A stretch of DNA of 64,000 nucleotides from Allochromatium humboldtianum (GTDB lineage: Bacteria; Pseudomonadota; Gammaproteobacteria; Chromatiales; Chromatiaceae), in contig NZ_JABZEO010000013.1 of NCBI RefSeq assembly GCF_013385175.1, positions 1 through 64,000 on the forward strand. Reading direction: 5' to 3'. Shown here one piece after another: positions 17,448 to 27,161 of this stretch; position 1 is the stretch's first letter; the number at the start of each line of letters is the position of its first letter. The notes under the pieces are model-generated. The model had not been told where the DNA came from and did no database searches. It worked only from the letters and a program-made list of their open reading frames with translations. A program made the position numbers and the translations under genes.

Positions 17448-19607
17448 ATGAGCGTCTTGGGAACCGGTCTCACCGGTCTGCTGGCCTTCCAGCGCGCCCT
17501 GGCGACGACCAGCCACAACATCGCCAATGCCGCCACCGAGGGTTACAGCCGCCAGCGGGTCGAACTGGAGACCAACAATCCGCAGCGGTTGGGTACGGGC
17601 TATGTGGGGCAGGGTGTCCAGATGACGGGCATTCGGCGGCTCCAGGACGAATGGCTCGACGCCCAGCTACGCACCAGTCTCACCAATAACGCCAATGCCG
17701 CGACGCGCGCGGACTTTGCTGAGCGGGTCGACAATCTGCTGGCCGATCAGAGCACAGGACTGGCGCCGACGCTCGAGAACTTCTTCGCCTCAGTGCATGA
17801 CGTCGCCAGTGACCCGACGGCGCTTCCAGCACGCATGGTGATGCTCAATGAGGCCGCGACGCTGGAGGGGCGTTTCGAGTCAATCAATGAACGGCTCGCC
17901 GACCAGCGTCGGCTGGTCAATGGACAGATCGGAACCTCTATCGAGGAAGTCAATCAATACGCCAAATCCGTCGCCGATCTCAACAAGCAGATCGCGGCTC
18001 GATCCACGGCTGGATCGCCGCCCAACGACCTGCTCGACCGGCGCGACACCGCCCTTAGAGAGCTGGCTGAAAAGGTCGACGTCTCGATCAGTCCGCAGGA
18101 CGATGGTTCCGTCAGCGTCTTCATCGGCAATGGACAGGCGCTGGTGCTAGGCGCCAATGCCAGCGAGCTGACCTTCTCGAATCTGTCCGGCGACCCCGTC
18201 AATTGGGATATCGGTCTGAAGACCACGACGAGCAGCAGCAGTCAGCCGATCAACATCACCCGCTTCATGACGGGCGGCGAGATCGGCGGTCTGCTGGAGA
18301 CGCGCACCAGTCTGCTCGACAAGGCGCAGAACGAACTCGGTCTCACGGCGCTGAATCTGGCAAGTCGGTTCAACGAGCAGAACCGGCTTGGTCTCGATCT
18401 GGACGGTGAACTCGGCGGCGACATCTTCGAGATGCCGGAGGTCATGGTCAGATCGGTCATCGGCAATAGCGTCAATGATATGCCGGGCGTGACGATCGGG
18501 GATGTCAGCCAGCTCACCCCCAGCGACTATCGGCTGCGACAGACCGACAGCGGATTCCAGTTGACGCGGTTGCCCGAAAACACGACCGTCCCCTACGAGT
18601 TGGATGCCGACGACCCGAACGTACTGATCGCCGATGGCATGCGCATCGATACCACGGATATCGGCGCGGCGGTCACGGGCGATGCCTGGCTGATCCAGCC
18701 GACGCGCTTCGCGGCCACCAACCTGAAGATGGCCATGACCGATCCGGCCAAGATCGCTGCGGTCTCGGGCGCCTTGGCCGAGTCGAGCAACACAGGGGAT
18801 GCCACACCTGTTGCTCTGCGCATGAGCACTGATCCGGCCGATCTGACGCCCGAGACCTATCTGCCCGCCGCCGTGGTGGGCAACGCGACGGGAGACGGCT
18901 TCGATCTGCTGACGCCGCGCTATGGCACAGAGGCCGGTTCGGCCAAGGTCGAGTCCTTTCGTGTGCTCGACGCCAATGACACCGACCTTTCCACGCCTGT
19001 GTCCGTGACCTTCGACGCGGCCAAGAATCAGTTCGTGGTCGGCGAGGAGCGCTTCGCGCTCGATCTGACCGGAACCACCACCATCCAGGCCAATGGCTGG
19101 GAACTGAAGATCCAGGGCACGCCCAACGATGGTCTGGGCACGGTGGTCGATATCCAGGTCGACAGCTTCCCGGTCGCGACGACGACACCGCCCGTCACCA
19201 CCATCACTGGTCCCGGATGGGAGATGGATATCCGCGGCACACCGGCGGCGGGCGATCTGTTCACGGTCGAGCTCAGCAAGGACCGTCCGGGCGACAACCG
19301 CAACATGCTGGAGATGGCCGATATCCAGGACGAGCGTCTCATCCAGGGACGCACGACCATCCAGGGTGGCTATGACACCCTGCTCGCCGATGTGGGCACC
19401 CAGACGCGCCGGGCGCAGATCAGCCGTGATTCGAGCGCGGCTCTGCTGGAATCGGCGCAACAGCAACGCGAGGCGCTCTCGGGGGTCAATCTCGACGAAG
19501 AGGCGGCGAACATGATGCGCTTCCAGCAGGCCTATCAGGCCGCCGCCCAGGTGATCGCGACCTCCAGCACCATGTTCGATACCCTGCTCAATGCGGTGCG
19601 TCGCTGA
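17448..19607 (+). CDS. flgK: Hook-filament junction protein FlgK (HAP1)
   Basis: Joins hook to filament and is a FlgN client. The N-terminus GTGLTGLLAFQRALATTSHNIANAATEGYSRQRVELETNNPQRLGTGYVGQGVQ and the C-terminus SGVNLDEEAANMMRFQQAYQAAAQVIATSSTMFDTLLNAVRR are typical. At 719 residues it is well above the roughly 550 of E. coli. The extra length lies in the surface domain, which contains two similar segments in tandem: TTIQANGWELKIQGTPNDG (about 19078-19134) and TTITGPGWEMDIRGTPAAGD (about 19198-19256). The start is an ATG after GGGGTGAAGCC. Confidence 0.95.
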   Translation: MSVLGTGLTGLLAFQRALATTSHNIANAATEGYSRQRVELETNNPQRLGTGYVGQGVQMTGIRRLQDEWLDAQLRTSLTNNANAATRADFAERVDNLLADQSTGLAPTLENFFASVHDVASDPTALPARMVMLNEAATLEGRFESINERLADQRRLVNGQIGTSIEEVNQYAKSVADLNKQIAARSTAGSPPNDLLDRRDTALRELAEKVDVSISPQDDGSVSVFIGNGQALVLGANASELTFSNLSGDPVNWDIGLKTTTSSSSQPINITRFMTGGEIGGLLETRTSLLDKAQNELGLTALNLASRFNEQNRLGLDLDGELGGDIFEMPEVMVRSVIGNSVNDMPGVTIGDVSQLTPSDYRLRQTDSGFQLTRLPENTTVPYELDADDPNVLIADGMRIDTTDIGAAVTGDAWLIQPTRFAATNLKMAMTDPAKIAAVSGALAESSNTGDATPVALRMSTDPADLTPETYLPAAVVGNATGDGFDLLTPRYGTEAGSAKVESFRVLDANDTDLSTPVSVTFDAAKNQFVVGEERFALDLTGTTTIQANGWELKIQGTPNDGLGTVVDIQVDSFPVATTTPPVTTITGPGWEMDIRGTPAAGDLFTVELSKDRPGDNRNMLEMADIQDERLIQGRTTIQGGYDTLLADVGTQTRRAQISRDSSAALLESAQQQREALSGVNLDEEAANMMRFQQAYQAAAQVIATSSTMFDTLLNAVRR

Positions 19608-19633
19608 GGCGCGCGCCCGGAGGCTGTGAGCCG

Positions 19634-20989
19634 ATGAGAATCTCTACCAACCAGATCTTTCAGTCCGGTCTCTCGGCCATGCAGAGCGCGCAGTCGAAGC
19701 TCAACAAGACCGGCCTGCAGCTGGCCACAGGCCGACGCATCCTGACGCCCGCCGACGATCCGGGCGGGGCGACGCAGGCCGTGCACTTCAAGGCCGCTAT
19801 CAAGACCACCGAGCAGTATCAGCGCAACACCGACTACGCCAAGCCCAAGCTCGAGTACGAGGAGTCACAACTCATCGCCCTGGGCAACGCCATGCAGCGC
19901 GTGCGCGAACTCGTGGTCGCGGGCAACAACGACACCTACAATCCGGAGAACCGCAAGATCATCGCCAGCGAGATCCGTCAGCTCCGCTCGGACATCCTGG
20001 GTCTGGCCAACAGTGAGGACGCCAATGGCGAGTATCTCTTCGCGGGCACGTGCTCGCAGCGTCAGCCGTTCGTCGTCGGCGACGATGGTCGCGTGACCTA
20101 TGTCGGGGCCGAGGGGCCAGGGGCCATCCGCGAGGTCGACATCACCGGCAATCGTTGCATCGCTACCGGTGACACGGGCGCCCATGTCTTCATGAACATC
20201 CCGGAGCGCAGCGGTCTGCTGACCGAGGCGGTCGTGAAGCCGGCCACTACGACCAGCACCCTGGACGTGACGAAGGTGGAAGTGGCGAACCTGGATGAGG
20301 CGCTCAATAGTGCCGGCGAATCCTTCAGGATTCGCTTCAAGTTTCCTCCGGAGAATGCTGATCCGACCATTGGCCGATCCGGCCCGGTCGAGTACCAGAT
20401 CGTCGACATGGATGGCAATGCCGTGAAGGATACCAATGGCAAGTATCTTGGCGGGGTCTATGGCTCAGCGAATGTCGCCGGCGACTTCGTTCCGCCCACG
20501 CCACCCGGCAAGCCGACTGAAATCGAGTTCGCCGGCCGTCGTGTCACCCTCACCGGCGGTCCGGCCACGCCGGCCGATCTCGCGGCCAACCCCTACAGCA
20601 ACGACGAAGTCATCTCGCGCCCCATCACCCAGGTCGATATCTTCAAGACGCTCGACGACATCGCCACGGCCTTCGAGACGCCCGCGACCGACGACACGAC
20701 CCGCGAGGCTCTATCACAGGCCGCCAGCATGGCTCTGCGCAACCTCGATTCGGGTCTGGATCGCGTCAACGAGGTCCGCACCTCGGTCGGTCTGCGGCTC
20801 GATACGATCGACACCCAGACCGAGCTCAACGACGAGCGGCTGGTCGATCTCAAAAGCACCCTGTCCGACATCCAGGATCTCGACTACGCCGAGGCCATCA
20901 GCCGCTTCCAGCTCCAGCAGACCGTCCTGCAGGCCGCCCAGCAGACCTATGTTCAGACCAGCCGGCTGTCGCTGTTCGATTTCCTCTGA
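19634..20989 (+). CDS. flgL: Hook-filament junction protein FlgL (HAP3)
   Basis: The second junction protein, placed between FlgK and flagellin. The flagellin-like N-terminus (MRISTNQIFQSGLSAMQSAQSKLNKTGLQLATGRRILTPADDPGGATQAVHFKAAI) and C-terminus (LSDIQDLDYAEAISRFQLQQTVLQAAQQTYVQTSRLSLFDFL) are clear. The length is 451 residues against about 320 in E. coli, with the extra sequence in the exposed middle (roughly residues 190-310). It is the last gene of the flg run; no flagellin gene follows in this window. It converges on the GGDEF-EAL gene. Confidence 0.95.
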   Translation: MRISTNQIFQSGLSAMQSAQSKLNKTGLQLATGRRILTPADDPGGATQAVHFKAAIKTTEQYQRNTDYAKPKLEYEESQLIALGNAMQRVRELVVAGNNDTYNPENRKIIASEIRQLRSDILGLANSEDANGEYLFAGTCSQRQPFVVGDDGRVTYVGAEGPGAIREVDITGNRCIATGDTGAHVFMNIPERSGLLTEAVVKPATTTSTLDVTKVEVANLDEALNSAGESFRIRFKFPPENADPTIGRSGPVEYQIVDMDGNAVKDTNGKYLGGVYGSANVAGDFVPPTPPGKPTEIEFAGRRVTLTGGPATPADLAANPYSNDEVISRPITQVDIFKTLDDIATAFETPATDDTTREALSQAASMALRNLDSGLDRVNEVRTSVGLRLDTIDTQTELNDERLVDLKSTLSDIQDLDYAEAISRFQLQQTVLQAAQQTYVQTSRLSLFDFL

Positions 20990-21025
20990 GTCGCCGCTCG
21001 ACGACGGCCGGCCCGTCCAGCACCC

Positions 21026-23176
21026 TCAATTGCCAAGCGGCGCGGGCTTTTTCGGCGCGGGCGGCGGATCGAGCCAGGACTCGAACTGGGCCGCATTCAG
21101 CGGTTCGCCGAACAGATCCCCCTGGGCCTTGAGACAGCCGATGCTGAGCAGTTGATACTGCTGCTCCTTGGTACGCACGCCATCGGCGCGGATCTCCAGC
21201 CCCAGCGCCTGCGCCATGGCGATCAGCGCCTCGACCACGGCCAGTTCGTGATGGGCATCGGGCAGGGCCTCGATGAAGCTCGAATGGATCTTGAGCGTGC
21301 GGATCGGGAGCCGTTGCAGCACCGCCGGCGCCGTCCAGCCGATGCCGACCTCCCCCAGACAGATGCCGACGCCCAGCTCGTTCAAGCCCTGGAAGACCTC
21401 GGCGATCTGCTCGCGATGCTTGACCAGCAGGCGCTCGCTGAACTCCAGATCCAGGCGCGTGGCGGCCGCCGGACAATCCTCCAGGCGCTGGGCCAGCGTC
21501 CGCGCCAGATCCCCACGCGTGAGCTGCACCTCGCCGACCTCGACGACGAGGCGCTTGATCTTCAGCCCGCGGTCGATCCAGTCCTGGAGCTGCCGGCAGG
21601 CCTGGGTGAGCGCCCAGTCACCCAACTCCAGGATCAGCCCGCTCTCCTCGGCCAGCGGAAGCAAACGTTCCTGTGCGATCACGCCCAGTTCGGGCGACTC
21701 CCAGACGATGGAGACCGCGACGGAATCAAAGGTCTCCGTGCTCATGTCCATGCCGGGACGGTAATGGAGCTGGAGTTCGGACGTGCCCAGTGCCGCGCGT
21801 AGCCGGTCGAGCAGGCGCTGGTGCTCGCGTGCGATCTGATCCGGCGCACTCGCCAGGATCTTGAAGCCATTGCGTCCCTGGCGCTTGACATGTCTGAGTG
21901 CGGATTCGGCATTGGCCATGAGCGCCCGACGATCCTCGCGCAGTTCGGTACTCACGGCGATACCGATGCTGAGATTGACGTGCAGTTGATGACCGCGGAT
22001 CCAAACGGGTGCGCTCATGAGCGTCTTGAGCCGGTTGGCGATGAGTACCACCTCCTCGGTCTCATCGATCTCCTCGAACAGGAGCGCGAACTGATCGGCG
22101 CGCAATCGGGCCAGGGTGTCGGACGGACGGATCGTCTCGCGCAGCCTGAGTCCGATGGCACGCAACAGATCGTCGCCGATCTGATAACCGAGACTGGCGT
22201 TGATGTGCGAGAAATGATCCAGATCGACGATGAACAGCGCCAGGGGCGATTCCTTGCGCCGACCGAGCTCGATGGCATGATCCAGGCGTGACTCTAACAG
22301 CAGACGGTTGGGCAGCTTGGTCAGGGCATCGTAGTGGATGAGATGCTCGGCCGGTCGCGGCGTGCCGTTGGAGGCGCTGCGCTCGGCGAAGAGACCGATG
22401 AAGTTGACCAGCTTGCCGCGCGAGTCGAGTACGCGCCGGATGGTCAGGCGCTGGCGGTAGATCTCGCCGTTCTTGCGCCGGTTCCAGATCTCGCCCTGCC
22501 AGGAGCCCTGTCTGAGCAGACGCCGCCACAGGCTGACGAAGAAGCCTCGGCTGTGCCATTGCGCATTGAGCAGGCTCGGTTTCTGGCCCAGGATCTCGGA
22601 CTCCGAATAGCCGGTGATCTGGGTGAAGGCGGCGTTGACCGCGACCACGATGCCCTCGGGATCCGTGATCAGGACACCCTCCGAAGTGGCCGAGTAGACG
22701 GCGGCCGATTGCAGCGACCGGCGCTCGGCCTCGCGCATGGCCGTCACGTCGCGCACCTCGATGACGATTCCTGTGACCTCGCCCCGGGGGGCGCGGCACG
22801 GCAGCAGCCTGACCTCATGCTCGCGCCGGTCGTCGCCCGTGGTTTCGAGCCAATCCTCGACGATGGGGCGCCCCTGATCCAGACAGGTTCCGAGATGGCG
22901 GTAGACCAGGGTCGTCAGGGCGCTCGCGCCGCACAGCGTCATGAAGGACTGGCCGATCGACTCATCCTGTTCGCGCCCGATGGCGGCGAGGAAGGCCGGA
23001 TTGGCCGCCAACAGCCGGCAGCCGCGATCGACCAGAGCGATGCGATCGGGCAGGGCCGTGAAGATGTCGGCGTAGAGTGTCTGGTCGCGCTCGCTGTCAT
23101 GCCGGATGTCGAGACCGACTGCATCGTTTCGCGCATGGTGTTCGTCGTGATCGGGCATCGTGACAGGCAGTGACAT
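21026..23176 (-). CDS. PAS-PAS-GGDEF-EAL protein with degenerate catalytic motifs
   Basis: A 716-residue cytoplasmic protein with no membrane segments. PAS-like domains span about residues 35-150 and 155-275 (VYSATSEGVLITDPEGIVVAVNAAFTQITGYSESEILGQ). A GGDEF domain (HYDALTKLPNRLLLESRLDHAI) and an EAL domain follow. The GGDEF signature is replaced by RADQF (about 359-363). In the EAL domain the EAL triplet is AVS (SVAVSIVWES), the DDFGTGYSS loop is LGEVGIGWTAP, the KIDRSFI motif is KIHSSFI and AEGVET is ADGVRT. Neither cyclase nor phosphodiesterase activity is expected. A c-di-GMP receptor or partner-binding role is more likely, and its position beside the flg genes suggests motility control. 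That role is inference. Confidence 0.85.
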   Translation of the reverse strand: MSLPVTMPDHDEHHARNDAVGLDIRHDSERDQTLYADIFTALPDRIALVDRGCRLLAANPAFLAAIGREQDESIGQSFMTLCGASALTTLVYRHLGTCLDQGRPIVEDWLETTGDDRREHEVRLLPCRAPRGEVTGIVIEVRDVTAMREAERRSLQSAAVYSATSEGVLITDPEGIVVAVNAAFTQITGYSESEILGQKPSLLNAQWHSRGFFVSLWRRLLRQGSWQGEIWNRRKNGEIYRQRLTIRRVLDSRGKLVNFIGLFAERSASNGTPRPAEHLIHYDALTKLPNRLLLESRLDHAIELGRRKESPLALFIVDLDHFSHINASLGYQIGDDLLRAIGLRLRETIRPSDTLARLRADQFALLFEEIDETEEVVLIANRLKTLMSAPVWIRGHQLHVNLSIGIAVSTELREDRRALMANAESALRHVKRQGRNGFKILASAPDQIAREHQRLLDRLRAALGTSELQLHYRPGMDMSTETFDSVAVSIVWESPELGVIAQERLLPLAEESGLILELGDWALTQACRQLQDWIDRGLKIKRLVVEVGEVQLTRGDLARTLAQRLEDCPAAATRLDLEFSERLLVKHREQIAEVFQGLNELGVGICLGEVGIGWTAPAVLQRLPIRTLKIHSSFIEALPDAHHELAVVEALIAMAQALGLEIRADGVRTKEQQYQLLSIGCLKAQGDLFGEPLNAAQFESWLDPPPAPKKPAPLGN

Positions 23177-23404
23177 GGATTGGGAGTAGGGCGCGACGAC
23201 GGGGACTCGTCTCGTTCACGCGAAACGGGCGCCTAGTATAGCCATAAGGATCGTCTCGTTGAGTACACGGGTTTATCCGATCCGCCGGGTCGGAGTGTCC
23301 CGTTCGCCGTGGTTTACGTCCGGGGTTCTGTCCGGTCGCCGAGGGCCTTATACTGCGTCACCGACAAAACAATACTTCGGATTGAATTCGAGACGAGGAG
23401 CAGT

Positions 23405-24418
<1,014 letters not shown>

Positions 24419-24516
24419 GGCGAGGGTCTGCGAGCGGCGTTTGGTGTCGATCGTCATGGGCGGTTCGGTCGTCCGGCCATCGTCACCCAGACACTCCAGC
24501 GATTGGAACCGCTCGT

Positions 24517-25236
24517 ATGATCGATGAACTGCGCCGTGCGCCCCTGCTCTCGCGTCTCGAAGCGACCCAGCTCCAGCGGGTCGCCCGGCACGCGAACCGG
24601 GTCAAGCTGAACGCCGAGCAACTGCTCTTCAGCCAGGGCGATCCGGCCACCCGCTTCTATCTCCTGCTCTCGGGCCGGATGCGGCTGTTCCGGCTCTCGC
24701 CCGAGGGCGCCGAGAAGGTCATCGAGATCGTCAGCCCCGGCCAGACCTTCGCCGAGGCGCTGATGTTCCTCAATGCGCCCCGCTATCCGGTCTGCTCGGC
24801 GGCGCTCGCCGACTCGGAGCTGATCGCCATCGATGCGGTGGATTTCGCCGCCATGCTGCGTGAGTCGGTCGACACCTGCTTCGTGCTGCTCGGTGCTCTG
24901 AGCCAGCGTCTGCGCGGTCTCATCGGCGAGATCGATGACCTGACCCTTCACACGGCGACCAGTCGCGTCGCCCGTTATCTCGCCTCGCACCTGCCGCCGG
25001 GGGCGCAGTCGCTCGAACTCGACGTGCGCAAGGCGGTGCTGGCCTCGCGGTTGTCGGTGCAGCCCGAGACCTTCTCGCGTGTCATCAAGTCGCTCAGCGA
25101 GCAGGGTATCATCCGTATGGATGGCACTCTGGTGAGCGTGCTCGATCAGCGGGCGTTGCTGGAGATCGCCGAGTTGACCGATGCGCTCGAACCCGGACCC
25201 GTCTCGATCGGAACCCTGGGTTCGCAGCGTCCCTGA
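24517..25236 (+). CDS. Crp/Fnr-family transcription regulator (DNR-like)
   Basis: A 239-residue regulator. The N-terminal cyclic-nucleotide-binding-type barrel (LLFSQGDPATRFYLLLSGRMRLFRLSPEGAEKVIEIVSPGQTFAEALMF) leads through a dimerisation helix to a C-terminal winged helix. The recognition helix is VLASRLSVQPETFSRVIKSLSEQGIIRMDG, with the E..SR pattern of Fnr/Dnr proteins. There is no N-terminal cysteine cluster, so it is not an oxygen-sensing 4Fe-4S Fnr. A haem-based NO sensor (DNR type) or a cAMP-independent Crp relative is more likely. The start is the ATG at 24517; the longer ORF to the left is only the shadow of fbp. It lies 27 bases before the peroxidase gene and may share its transcript. 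Confidence 0.85.
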   Translation: MIDELRRAPLLSRLEATQLQRVARHANRVKLNAEQLLFSQGDPATRFYLLLSGRMRLFRLSPEGAEKVIEIVSPGQTFAEALMFLNAPRYPVCSAALADSELIAIDAVDFAAMLRESVDTCFVLLGALSQRLRGLIGEIDDLTLHTATSRVARYLASHLPPGAQSLELDVRKAVLASRLSVQPETFSRVIKSLSEQGIIRMDGTLVSVLDQRALLEIAELTDALEPGPVSIGTLGSQRP

Positions 25237-25263
25237 ATCCGTCCAAGCCTAAGGAGACCGTGC

Positions 25264-26310
25264 ATGAAACGCTCGACCCTGACGACCTTCGTCTCTCTGG
25301 CGCTGTTGCTGTCCGGCAGCGCCCTGGCCGACGACCAGGCCCTGCGCGAAAAGGCCGCGCGCGCTGGACTCGCTCCGCTGCCGGAGACCGTGCCCGATCC
25401 GTCCGGCAATCCCGTCACGCCCGAGAAAGTCCAGCTCGGCAAGAAGCTGTTCTTCGAGCCGCGTCTGTCGGCCAGCGGGCTGATCAGCTGCAACACCTGC
25501 CACAACCTCGGCATGGGCGGCGACGACAATCTGCCGACCTCGGTCGGTCATGGCTGGCAGAAGGGACCGCGCAACGCCCCGACCGTCTACAACGCCGTCT
25601 TCAACCGGGCGCAGTTCTGGGACGGTCGTGCGGCGGATCTGAAGGAGCAGGCCAAGGGACCGATCCAGGCCGGGGTCGAGATGGCCAACAGGCCCGATCA
25701 GGTCGTGGCTACGCTCAAGAGCCTGCCGAAGTATGTGGATTGGTTCAGCGAGGTCTTTCCCGGCGAGGAGGATCCGGTCAATTTCGAGAACGTGGTCAAG
25801 GCGATCGAAGCCTTCGAGGTCAAGCTGGTCACGCCCGGTGCGCCCTTCGACCGTTTCATGAAGGGGGCCGACACGGCCATGAGCGCCGAGCAGAAGGACG
25901 GGCTGGCGCTGTTCGTCGATCGTGGCTGCACGGCCTGTCACAACGGCATCAACGTCGGCGGGCAGAATTATTTCCCGTTCGGACTCATCAAGCGCCCCGG
26001 TGCTGACATCCTGCCGCCGGAGGACAAGGGCCGCTTCGAGGTCACCCATTCGGCCTCGGATGAATACGTCTTCCGCGCTGCGCCACTGCGCAACGTCGCC
26101 CTGACCGCGCCCTATTTTCACTCGGGGCAGGTCTGGGATCTCAAGCAGGCGGTGTCCGTGATGGGCACGGCGCAGCTCGGCGCCGAACTCAGCGACGAGG
26201 AAGCCGGCAAGATCGTCGCCTTCCTCCAGTCGCTCACGGGTGTCGCGCCTCAGATCCTGTATCCGGCGCTGCCGGTCGAGACCGCCGCCACGCCGCGTCC
26301 GCAACTCTGA
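25264..26310 (+). CDS. Periplasmic di-haem cytochrome c peroxidase
   Basis: Reduces H2O2 to water using electrons from small c-type cytochromes in the periplasm. A signal peptide (MKRSTLTTFVSLALLLSGSALA) precedes two CXXCH haem sites: CNTCH in the N-terminal low-potential domain and CTACH in the C-terminal domain. Around them are conserved LGKKLFFEPRLSASGLISCNTCHNLGMGG, RNAPTVYNAVFNRAQFWDGRA and FRAAPLRNVALTAPYFHSGQVWDLKQAV. At 348 residues it is the standard bacterial Ccp length, not the longer MauG-related forms. AAGGAG sits just upstream of the ATG. The preceding regulator gene suggests control by oxygen or nitrosative/peroxide stress, but I found no TTGAT-N4-ATCAA box. Confidence 0.93.
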   Translation: MKRSTLTTFVSLALLLSGSALADDQALREKAARAGLAPLPETVPDPSGNPVTPEKVQLGKKLFFEPRLSASGLISCNTCHNLGMGGDDNLPTSVGHGWQKGPRNAPTVYNAVFNRAQFWDGRAADLKEQAKGPIQAGVEMANRPDQVVATLKSLPKYVDWFSEVFPGEEDPVNFENVVKAIEAFEVKLVTPGAPFDRFMKGADTAMSAEQKDGLALFVDRGCTACHNGINVGGQNYFPFGLIKRPGADILPPEDKGRFEVTHSASDEYVFRAAPLRNVALTAPYFHSGQVWDLKQAVSVMGTAQLGAELSDEEAGKIVAFLQSLTGVAPQILYPALPVETAATPRPQL

Positions 26311-26442
26311 GCGCTCCCGCGCTTGGCCTGCCGGCTTGGATTCACGGGTGACTCGATCCATATCCAGGCTTGGCCGGGCGGTTCCTCGCCTTGCACGGCC
26401 TGCCATCAATCTTCATCGCTGAATCGCCAGGGGATATAGCCA

Positions 26443-27093
26443 ATGAGCAATGAGCCAATCACCGTCTTCGAGGGCCAGGAGATCGACGTCAGTTGGGATG
26501 GACGCCTCTGTATCCATCTCGGTGAGTGCGGCAAGGCCGAGGGCGATCTGTTCGTCGGCGGCCGCGAACCCTGGTGTCAACCCGATGCCGTGTCGCGCGC
26601 CGAGGTGCGTGAGGTGGTCGAGCGCTGCCCGACTGGTGCGCTCAGCTATCGCGACAAGACCGGCGAGCCGGAGTCGGCGCCGAGCGAGAATCGGTGTCTG
26701 GTCGCCAACAATGGTCCGCTCTATCTCAGCGGCGATCTGGAGATCGAGGGCGCACCGCAGGACATGCCGGGCGTGCGTCGGCGCGTCGCGCTCTGTCGCT
26801 GCGGGGCGTCCAAGAACAAGCCGTTCTGCGACAACAGCCATGCCGAGGCACGGTTCGAGGACGGCGGCGCGATCGGCTCACGCGGACCCGGCCTGAGCGA
26901 GCGCGGCGGTCCGTTGAAGGTACGGCTGATGCCCGATGGCCCGCTCAAGCTCGAAGGCAATCTGACCCTGATCGCCGGTTCCGGGCGTCCGGCTTGGGAG
27001 GGGACGCAGACCGCGCTCTGCCGCTGCGGGGCGTCGAAGAACAAGCCGTTCTGCGACGGCAGCCACCGCGCCGCCGGGTTCAAGTCGGACTGA
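26443..27093 (+). CDS. Iron-sulphur protein with a divergent ferredoxin domain and two CDGSH domains
   Basis: A 216-residue soluble protein built of three parts. Residues about 10-75 form a divergent ferredoxin-like (Fer4_19 type) segment with cysteines in CIHLGECGK, WCQP and VERCPTGAL. Two CDGSH zinc-finger-type 2Fe-2S motifs follow: CRCGASKNKPFCDNSH and CRCGASKNKPFCDGSH, each with the 3-Cys-1-His ligand set. The two CDGSH units are near-identical over their ligand loop, so they are a recent or constrained duplication. The family is implicated in iron-sulphur and redox handling; the exact job is unknown. It follows the peroxidase by 132 bases with GGGGA before the ATG, and the neighbourhood suggests oxidative stress. 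Confidence 0.85.
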   Translation: MSNEPITVFEGQEIDVSWDGRLCIHLGECGKAEGDLFVGGREPWCQPDAVSRAEVREVVERCPTGALSYRDKTGEPESAPSENRCLVANNGPLYLSGDLEIEGAPQDMPGVRRRVALCRCGASKNKPFCDNSHAEARFEDGGAIGSRGPGLSERGGPLKVRLMPDGPLKLEGNLTLIAGSGRPAWEGTQTALCRCGASKNKPFCDGSHRAAGFKSD

Positions 27094-27127
27094 CGCGCCA
27101 AGACAGGACGCGCACGAATGGCCTATG

Positions 27128-27159
27128 CTGACTCTCGCCAATCATTCAACGGGAGTCAG
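27128..27159 (+). promoter_or_regulatory. Hairpin that can mask the ribosome site of the first SPFH gene
   Basis: CTGACTC (27128-27134) is a perfect complement of GAGTCAG (27153-27159), with an 18-base loop. The right arm contains part of the GGGAG Shine-Dalgarno, two bases before the ATG at 27162. This could be translational control, but a chance hairpin cannot be ruled out. Confidence 0.4.
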
Positions 27160-27161
27160 CT

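Noticed and set aside
24419-25263. An Fnr/Dnr box (TTGAT-N4-ATCAA) for the regulator or peroxidase gene
   Set aside because: Only half-sites in the wrong order (ATCAA followed by GATTGA at the fbp end) were seen.
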